From NCBI GenBank assembly GCA_043797615.1, contig JAZDPK010000003.1:1-10241 (forward strand): a stretch of 10,241 bases of DNA. The letters are read 5' to 3'. The notes under the pieces are model-generated. The model did no database searches. It saw only the letters and a list, made by a program, of their open reading frames with translations, and was not told where the DNA came from. The stretch's first letter is position 1. The number at the start of each line of letters is the position of its first letter. Shown one piece after another: positions 1 through 5,400 of this stretch. The stretch is from JAZDPK01 sp043797615 (GTDB taxonomy: Bacteria; Patescibacteriota; Patescibacteriia; UBA11705; JABHMO01). Position numbers and translations under genes: made by a program.

Positions 1-1
1 T

Positions 2-955
2 ACCACTGAACAGAAAACTGAAGTAAGAACGGAAACGTCAATTGAAACGCCGCCAGCTCAATCAGCGCCCGGCCAAGAGCCGAATAAAATTGAAAATCCG
101 GCCCAGCCGCCGCAAGAGCCCGCAACCAATGAATTCGAAGAACAGACGAAAGTCGAATTCGTCAATCCGCGCGACGTGCAGAACGCCCTTGGCGAAATCA
201 AGCGGATGCAGTCGGATATGAAAAGGTTTATCAAGCAATTGAAGAAAATTCCGAACAGCGCCGATGACCTGATTTTCGCCAACGATCTTCTAACGCAACT
301 GAACGAGCATTACGGCGCCATCAAAAATCCGCCGGCCGACGTCAGCTTGCGCGAAGCGCTCCAGGAATTCTGGGAAGCGCGCATGTGGGAGGAAGTGGAC
401 AAAATCCGCGCCAAAGTGGAAATTCCGAAAGAATTGACCAACATCGCGAAAGATTTAAAAAAATTAAAAAAAACCATCACCCTCAAAGCGTACAAAAACC
501 TGGGATTCAATCTCGATTCAATGGCGGAGAGCGTCGCGGAGATGGAAAGCGCCTACAATGAAGCAAAAAGCAATTACGACCAGGGCAATCTGGAGGACGC
601 TTGGTCGGCCATGGAAACTTTCCACAGCGGCATGCAGCCGGGCGAAGTGATGGGCGTGCTGAATCAAACAAAAGAAATCAAGGATCGAACGCGATCGGTG
701 AAAAATCAGGAAATCAAAGCCATGATTGACGAGGTTTTGGGCGATGTGATCGAAAGCGCCGATGCCGGCGAATTCCGCAGCGCCAACCAAGCTCTCAATG
801 AAATCAGAAACGAACTCATGAAAATCATGACCAAATTCGCCAAGCAGACGTCCGCGCTCGACGACAAGACCAGAGGCAAATTGGATAAATTGGAAGGCCT
901 GCTGCAAGACAAATTGAACAATAGCGGCAATGCGCCACTCCAGGAAAAACAATAA
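2..955 (+). CDS. Helical protein with Pro/Glu-rich linker, 5' end outside the window
   Basis: I do not recognise this family. The frame is open to the left window edge with no stop, so at least 317 residues are present and the true start lies outside. A GTG at 176 could serve as a start, but the frame upstream of it reads as a plausible Pro/Glu/Gln/Thr-rich linker of about 55 residues, so I treat it as internal. After the linker the protein is almost wholly charged and helix-forming, rich in Lys, Glu, Leu and Ala with few Gly or Pro. A Lys-rich stretch (KDLKKLKK) lies near residue 155 of the fragment. There is no signal peptide or membrane segment in the visible part and no catalytic motif. 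The pattern suggests a helical-bundle or coiled-coil domain tethered by a flexible linker to something upstream. A strong terminator 15 bp after the stop ends the transcription unit. Confidence 0.85.
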   Translation, partial: TTEQKTEVRTETSIETPPAQSAPGQEPNKIENPAQPPQEPATNEFEEQTKVEFVNPRDVQNALGEIKRMQSDMKRFIKQLKKIPNSADDLIFANDLLTQLNEHYGAIKNPPADVSLREALQEFWEARMWEEVDKIRAKVEIPKELTNIAKDLKKLKKTITLKAYKNLGFNLDSMAESVAEMESAYNEAKSNYDQGNLEDAWSAMETFHSGMQPGEVMGVLNQTKEIKDRTRSVKNQEIKAMIDEVLGDVIESADAGEFRSANQALNEIRNELMKIMTKFAKQTSALDDKTRGKLDKLEGLLQDKLNNSGNAPLQEKQ

Positions 956-970
956 TCCGCTGATTTTCAC

Positions 971-1002
971 AAAACACCGCCGACCAAAAGCGGTGTTTTT
1001 TT
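971..1002 (+). terminator. Rho-independent terminator of the first gene
   Basis: A perfect 10-bp stem, AAAACACCGC (971-980) and GCGGTGTTTT (990-999), encloses a 9-base loop. The 3' arm runs into an unbroken run of T (995-1002). It begins 15 bp after the stop at 955 and ends just before a candidate promoter for the next gene, so it separates the two units. Confidence 0.9.
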
Positions 1003-1006
1003 ATTC

Positions 1007-1033
1007 TTGACATTAGATTTCTGAAGGTATTTG
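1007..1033 (+). promoter_or_regulatory. Candidate promoter of the zinc-ribbon gene
   Basis: A perfect -35-like TTGACA (1007-1012) directly follows the upstream terminator. The best -10 candidate is TATTTG (1028-1033) with a short 15-bp spacer. TTTAAT (1034-1039) is an alternative at 21 bp. The -35 is convincing and the -10 is weak. The position, between a terminator and a gene with a good ribosome site, is the main support. Confidence 0.4.
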
Positions 1034-1055
1034 TTTAATTTGCTGTTCTTTAAAA

Positions 1056-1061
1056 AAGGAG
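1056..1061 (+). promoter_or_regulatory. Ribosome binding site fixing the zinc-ribbon start
   Basis: AAGGAG lies 8 bases before the ATG at 1070. It excludes an in-frame TTG at 1031, which would place this site inside the coding region. It is one of only two canonical Shine-Dalgarno sites in the window. Confidence 0.85.
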
Positions 1062-1069
1062 AAATAACA

Positions 1070-1537
1070 ATGGATGCCAGAACTGTTTTAACCTGTCCGC
1101 ATTGCCGAAACTCGAATCCGAAACAAATCACCGTTCTTTTTCCGCGCGCGATCAAATATTACAAAGCGGACGCGGCCGTCGACGAAATCAGCGCGCGAAA
1201 AGCCGGTCCGTTCGCAAAGCGAAAAAATGTCTTAAAAATGAATGGAATGGTTCCGAACTTCTTCCGCTGCGAAAAATGCTGTGCGGCGTTCAGATTAAAT
1301 AAGCATGGCCTGGAATATGCGCCGAAAGTGTCACCCCTGATCTGCCCGGGATGCGGACTCGGCAAATTCGGCGCGATGAAAGTCGCGAGCAGCGGAATGA
1401 AAAATTGCGCGACGACGAAAAAATCATACGCAAAAGTGAAATTCTACACGGAGAACGAAGGTCTCGACGTAAACGGCTTTGAATGCCCTGAATGCGGCGA
1501 GCATTTCTTCGTCGATGGAAACGGCAAAGAAATTTGA
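1070..1537 (+). CDS. Double zinc-ribbon protein
   Basis: This is a 155-residue protein with four CxxC knuckles: C9/C12, C67/C70, C92/C95 and C139/C142. Their order and spacing suggest two successive zinc ribbons, the first pairing the knuckles at 9 and 67, the second those at 92 and 139. Two knuckles have the rubredoxin/zinc-ribbon form CPxCG (CPGCG at 92, CPECG at 139). An extra Cys at 71 sits next to the second knuckle, and another is at 113. The stretch from 43 to 56 is rich in Lys and Arg, which would suit nucleic-acid contact. No signal peptide or membrane segment is visible, so it should be cytoplasmic. I cannot assign a named family. Zinc ribbons of this kind occur in transcription, ribosome and nucleic-acid-handling proteins, but nothing here chooses among them. 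It appears to be monocistronic. Confidence 0.9.
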   Translation: MDARTVLTCPHCRNSNPKQITVLFPRAIKYYKADAAVDEISARKAGPFAKRKNVLKMNGMVPNFFRCEKCCAAFRLNKHGLEYAPKVSPLICPGCGLGKFGAMKVASSGMKNCATTKKSYAKVKFYTENEGLDVNGFECPECGEHFFVDGNGKEI

Positions 1538-1552
1538 TTTCAAATTGTCAAC

Positions 1553-1579
1553 GCGCCATCTTAAAAAATCGGCGCTTTT
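1553..1579 (+). terminator. Weak terminator after the zinc-ribbon gene
   Basis: A 5-bp GC stem, GCGCC (1553-1557) with GGCGC (1571-1575), starts 15 bp after the stop. It is followed by TTTTATTG and an AT-rich tract. The stem is short and the loop is 13 bases, so termination may be partial. Confidence 0.45.
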
Positions 1580-1645
1580 ATTGTCTAATTTTTTTTAAAT
1601 TATTTTTTTAAAAAATTTACATTTTTCTTTTTTGTTTCCCGATTT

Positions 1646-1680
1646 TCCCACTTCCAATTTCCAACATCCAACTTCCAATT
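1646..1680. repeat. Degenerate heptamer array (TCCAAYT type)
   Basis: There are five consecutive 7-bp units: TCCCACT (1646-1652), TCCAATT (1653-1659), TCCAACA (1660-1666), TCCAACT (1667-1673) and TCCAATT (1674-1680). The array is non-coding and lies between the A/T tract and the DnaA-box sequence. Two other heptamer families with different units occur at 8600-8659 and 8867-8927. Confidence 0.8.
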
Positions 1681-1686
1681 TGAAAG

Positions 1687-1695
1687 TTATCCACA
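1687..1695 (+). promoter_or_regulatory. Perfect DnaA-box sequence
   Basis: TTATCCACA matches the consensus DnaA box exactly. It lies just upstream of the promoter-like elements of the small Lys-rich gene and about 60 bp from an A/T-only tract. I noticed no second perfect box nearby, so an origin is not supported. A regulatory DnaA site or a chance match are both possible. Confidence 0.4.
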
Positions 1696-1713
1696 CGTCT
1701 TCGCGCAAATTCA

Positions 1714-1742
1714 TTGTTGACATCGAAAAAAAGATTTATAAT
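1714..1742 (+). promoter_or_regulatory. Candidate promoter of the Lys/His-rich small gene
   Basis: A perfect -10 hexamer TATAAT lies at 1737-1742. Upstream there is TTGTTG (1714-1719) at the ideal 17-bp spacing. A perfect TTGACA (1717-1722) overlaps it but leaves only 14 bp. Either way the elements are close to the sigma-70 consensus. A start near 1750 would give a leader of about 95 bases. Confidence 0.6.
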
Positions 1743-1785
1743 GAAATTAGAAAGGTCAAAACAAAAATTAAAAACAAATCTTTTA

Positions 1786-1831
1786 AAAATTTCAAAGTGT
1801 TAAAATTTAATTTTACGCTTTGAAAAATTTT
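1786..1831 (+). promoter_or_regulatory. Leader hairpin abutting the ribosome site
   Basis: TTTCAAAGTG (1790-1799) pairs with CGCTTTGAAA (1816-1825) with one G-U. After a single-base bulge at T1800 the stem continues as TAAAAT (1801-1806) with ATTTTA (1810-1815), leaving a 3-base loop. AAAA (1786-1789) can extend the base by pairing with TTTT (1828-1831) across a 2-base bulge. AGGAGG starts at 1832, the next base. The structure could modulate translation or stabilise the transcript. Confidence 0.55.
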
Positions 1832-1837
1832 AGGAGG
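1832..1837 (+). promoter_or_regulatory. Perfect Shine-Dalgarno site of the small gene
   Basis: AGGAGG is 7 bases before the ATG at 1845. It is the strongest ribosome site in the window and the main evidence that the 30-codon frame is a real gene. Confidence 0.85.
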
Positions 1838-1844
1838 AAAAAAT

Positions 1845-1937
1845 ATGGCAAAAAAGAAAAAGGCGAAAAAGCACGCGAAGAAACACGTGAAGAAGCACAA
1901 GAAAGCGAAGAAGCATGGCAAGAAAAAGAAGAAATAG
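1845..1937 (+). CDS. 30-residue Lys/His-rich basic protein
   Basis: The product has 30 residues: 19 Lys, 4 His, 4 Ala and one each of Met, Val and Gly, with no acidic, aromatic or large aliphatic residue apart from the initial Met and one Val. Its core is built of the tetrapeptide [A/V]KKH, at 7-10, 11-14, 15-18 and 21-24, followed by a run of five Lys at the C-terminus. Such a chain would be disordered and strongly positive. It recalls the Lys/Ala-rich tails of bacterial and eukaryotic H1-like proteins, so binding to DNA, RNA, ribosomes or polyphosphate is plausible. The regular His could also bind metal. The gene stands alone with a promoter-like sequence, structured leader, perfect AGGAGG and a terminator directly after the stop. 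Both Lys codons are used freely and non-Lys codons are GC-rich, so it is not merely a poly-A artefact. Function is unknown. Confidence 0.75.
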   Translation: MAKKKKAKKHAKKHVKKHKKAKKHGKKKKK

Positions 1938-1947
1938 CTTCAATGAA

Positions 1948-1984
1948 AAATCCGTCCTGAGCTAATCGAAGGGCGGGTTTTTTT
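1948..1984 (+). terminator. Terminator of the small gene, possibly bidirectional
   Basis: AAATCCGTCCT (1948-1958) pairs with AGGGCGGGTTT (1970-1980) over 11 bp with two G-U pairs, around an 11-base loop, followed by a T run (1978-1984). It starts 10 bp after the stop at 1937. Read leftward the stem has two A-C mismatches but is followed by five T (complement of 1946-1950), so it may also weakly end the converging operon whose last stop is at 1997. Confidence 0.85.
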
Positions 1985-1996
1985 ATTGAATTCTAT

Positions 1997-2455
1997 TTAA
2001 AAAAATCTGATTGTAAAGGAATTGAACATCAAATGCAGAATCGCTGCTTCGACAAAACCCAGTGCGATCCACTTTCGTCCGGCCAAACAAGAGAACAATA
2101 TTACCAGCGTCGCGATCACATGCATAGGCACTGTCCATAGAAAACGCTGCCAAAATACGGCGAAATTCCCCAATTGGAAAAAATTATTCAAATAGAACAT
2201 GTTTTCCGACACGCCAAACAATAGTCCGAAAACAACCGCGCCGACGATCTGCGCTTTTTGCGACGGCAGTTTCAGAATAAGAAAAAAAACCATAATCGTG
2301 CGAGCGATTTCTTCGATTATTTCGGAATAACCGAACAATTTGACTATCGGAAGGATAACAACGGGCAGAATCAGAGCAAATACGACGAGCAGGACGCCGT
2401 AAACGGCGAGATTGAAAATTTTCGCGTTATCGTTAGCTGTTAATTTTATTGTCAT
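1997..2455 (-). CDS. PrsW-like intramembrane protease
   Basis: The 152-residue protein is mostly membrane segments. It carries, in order, motifs resembling the PrsW family (glutamic-type membrane proteases, cleaving anti-sigma factors in Bacillus): EEIAR at 48-52, ENMFY at 84-88, PMH at 110-112 and HLMFN at 141-145, each within or beside a hydrophobic helix (about 14-40, 52-62, 68-82, 112-124 and 130-148). Paired Glu, a second Glu with downstream Tyr, and His in later helices are the family hallmarks. It is shorter than typical PrsW (roughly 200 or more residues). I start at the ATG at 2455, because an earlier in-frame start would overlap the upstream gene and add a non-membrane, Asp-rich stretch. 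It begins 11 bp after the stop of the giant surface protein, so co-transcription is likely. No Shine-Dalgarno site is visible. CPBP-type membrane proteases are a less likely alternative. Confidence 0.75.
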   Translation of the reverse strand: MTIKLTANDNAKIFNLAVYGVLLVVFALILPVVILPIVKLFGYSEIIEEIARTIMVFFLILKLPSQKAQIVGAVVFGLLFGVSENMFYLNNFFQLGNFAVFWQRFLWTVPMHVIATLVILFSCLAGRKWIALGFVEAAILHLMFNSFTIRFF

Positions 2456-2466
2456 ATTTTTTGTGA

Positions 2467-5400
2467 TTATTTGGTTGACGGAACAAAAGGCGGCGCGACC
2501 TGAGGTTCTTTCTTGGACATGTTGAGCGCCGCAGTCATCATCATCGTTTGATGCCGCCACATCGCGAATATTATTATCGACAGCAATCCGAATCCAAAAA
2601 CGATCGCCAAAATGATCGCCCAGGTAGCGAAAGTTTGTATGCCGCCGACTTTGCCGACCATGCCCTGCGACGCTCCGGCCTGCACGACCAAATCACGCAT
2701 CTTGTCCAAATCGGCTTTAACCGAAGCCATTTTCGCTTCGTTCATCCGGTGCGCGACGATGTGATCCTGCGGCGTGCGGTATCCTTCGCTTTGATTCAAG
2801 AGAATCGCGTCCAAAGTCGAACCGATTTCATTTTTCAATATCGCGCCTTGCGCTTCGTATTGCGTTTTGTTCAGTGGAACAACCAAATTTTCCGCTTGCT
2901 TTTTCAACGAATCAATTTCCTCGCTCGAAAAAACCCAAATGTCTTTTATTTCCACTTTTCTGGTTACCGATTCCTTCGGGCCGAGGCTGATGTTCCCGAA
3001 TATGTAATAACTGTTGACGTTCGAGTCGTACTCGGCATTCAGTCCGCCGGCGTCCAGGATGTTTTCCGGCTTGACTTCCGCCGGCAGATAAGATTTGAAT
3101 TTCAAAACTCTCGCTTCGGACAACGGATTCGAGATGAGGAAATTGAATTGCACGGAATTGAACGTCATCCAGGTTTCCACCACCGGCTCGTTTACGCTCT
3201 GTTCCATTATCCTTTGAGTGGAAGCAGAAATCGCCCGCAGGTCGGCCAGTTTGTTCTGCATCTCCTTCAAATTGTTGACGCTTGTTTTCGAAATGTCCAG
3301 CAGGCTTTTCAATCCGGAAGAAGAAGGATCTATTTTTGAATTAAGCAGACTGATCGTTTTATTGAGCTGCGCGGAAGTGTCGCTGATCTGCTTGTAAAGC
3401 GGCTGCGTCACTTGGCCCGGCAAAACTCCGAGCGAACTTTTTATCAGTTGAATGTCATCATACGTTTCTTGCGTTTTCCCGGAAGTCAATAAATTTTTTT
3501 GCAATTCCAAAACCTTTGCATATACGTCGCTCACCCCGACCGAAGCCGAAACAACATGCCGCGAGTCGGAAGCGTTCACCTGCTCGGCGGTAAAAGTTCG
3601 AGAAGCGCCGCTTGATTCCGTGCCCCAGTACACCACGAGCTTGAACCAATAATTTCCTGGATACGAGATCACTAAGCCGAGTTCGGTTGTCCAGCTTTCT
3701 CCGGCTTTGATCAATTTCGCCGCCGACGCATAGGCCGTATCGTCTGATCCGCCGCAACGGTTGTCTTCGCTTGAAACCACGCAGTACTCGTACTGATATT
3801 CGTATTGCGCCGTGCCTTCGTTCGTGATGGTGATATTGGCGGCGACGGACGGCAAAGTCGTATCGCTGATTGAATTTATAATCACTTGCGCGGGCGCGCC
3901 TTCCACCTCCCAATAATCCTGCACAGTGATCGGCGCGGCGCCGCCCAAATTGATCGACGCCGTTGTTTCCCAAAGCCCGTTGGTCGCGTTGGACGGCACG
4001 GCATAAATGTATTCGTAAATCCCGGTTGACAATTTCGTCATTGTGCCGCTATCCGCCGCGTCGCGCACCGCGTCGTAGATCGCGATTGTCGGCGCGGAAA
4101 CAGCGTCCGCCAATTGCTTATCATAATTCAATATCGTCAGCTTCGTCCGATAAGTTTTCGTCGTTTGCACTTGTCCGACATCGGAAAGTTCGGCCGTGTA
4201 CCCGAGCTGCTGCGAAGTGCGGATATTGTCAACGACGGTTTTCACGCCCGCGACATCGCTGATGATGTCGGCGGCCGAAGACGTACCCCAATTCAATACA
4301 ATCGCATCTACATTATTATCAATGGTTTTTAAATTAGTAGCCAAAATATCAATATCAGTGTCAAGCGTGTCAATTTTTCCGTCAACGCTCTGCAATAAAG
4401 TATTCATGGTGTTCACCGTTGACTGAATACTGGTTACTTTCGTCTGAATATCGGTCGCTTTTGTTTGAATATCTGTCGTTTTAGTCTGGATGTCCTCCAC
4501 CTTCGCCCGGCTGGCGGATTGCGCCGTTTCATGCGCCGCCAATTGCTCTTCCACGTATGCATTCTGCTTCACGATCGTGAATGAATCACTATTCGCCGGC
4601 GCCGTAGAAAGAGCTGGGCTAACAGTGATCTGTTTCGACGCGCCGACGTAATCGGAAATTCTCCGCGCCTGCCCGTTCAGCGCTCCGGAAGTGAAAGTCA
4701 AAACCGCGTTGTTGTAAAAATCATCGGCAACGTTCGTCAACGATGTGACGAATGCAGCGGATGTCGTCGCATTGTCGTTGACCGACGATTGCGTGACGAT
4801 TAAAGCGCCGATGAGAATATCCAAATTGGACGCTGCATTTTCCACCGTAGTTTTAATGCTGGAAACATTCGCATTTACCGTGCCGAGCGTGCTGTTTACG
4901 CTATTTAAATTCGTATTTACCGTATTAAGAGTGCTGTTCACGTTACCGATATTGGTGCTTACAGTATTAAGATTTGTATTAACCGTATTTAAATTCGTAT
5001 TAAGAGTGGTGATCGTGTTCAATGCCGGCGACACGTGAAAAGCGTGCGATGAATAACTGGTATTGGCGCCATACGTTGCGGTCACTTGATAAGTATAAAC
5101 TCCTTCGGTTGCCGGCACCGTATAATTGTAATAATATAAACCGCTGGAACCGGACAAATACGTCATGCTCGCCGCGCTTACCACCGCGCTGTTGGACGGA
5201 TTGAATATGTTGATTGCGGCGGTGGCGTTGTTTGCCGGCGTTCCGTCAGCGCTCTGAATTTGCACGGTGAGTTTCGCCGTTTCATCGCTCTGATACTCGG
5301 TCGCGCCCACCGATACGACGGTGATCGGCGACACGCCGGTGGTAAAAGCGGTTTCAGCGGAATACGCGCTCCAATACCCCAAATCGTCCTGGTATCTCAC

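Larger units (their letters stand above)
1538..1844. other. 307-bp structured spacer
   Basis: I see no convincing gene in this stretch. It holds, in order: a weak terminator, a nearly pure A/T tract (about 1583-1620) with self-complementary T and A runs, a degenerate heptamer array (1646-1680), a perfect DnaA-box sequence (1687-1695), a promoter-like pair (1714-1742), and a leader with a long hairpin (1786-1831) that abuts the ribosome site of the Lys-rich gene. A 63-codon open frame crosses it, but it runs through the repeats and promoter and has no ribosome site. Confidence 0.8.

Noticed and set aside
1031..1069. TTG start extending the zinc-ribbon protein by 13 residues
   Set aside because: It would place AAGGAG inside the coding region, whereas the ATG at 1070 is at the right distance from it.
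1583..1742. Replication origin
   Set aside because: Only one DnaA box was noticed, genes converge at this place, and no origin-associated genes are near.
1632..1823. 63-codon rightward frame in the spacer
   Set aside because: It runs through the heptamer array, DnaA box and promoter and has no ribosome site. Its sequence follows the DNA repeats (PTSNFQHPTSN).
2456..2560. N-terminal extension of the PrsW-like protein to 2560
   Set aside because: It overlaps the surface gene's 3' end and reads as a shadow (AASNDDDDCG). The membrane protein begins naturally at 2455.
2548..3339. 263-codon rightward open frame, antisense to the giant surface gene
   Set aside because: It lacks any family motif, is rich in Arg/His/Phe as antisense frames often are, and lies opposite a frame with clear domains. 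The other rightward frames between 3400 and 6900 are rejected for the same reason.
3458..3973. 171-codon leftward frame inside the giant surface gene
   Set aside because: Different frame of the same DNA, Arg-rich and without motifs. The main frame here reads through Ig-like domains.
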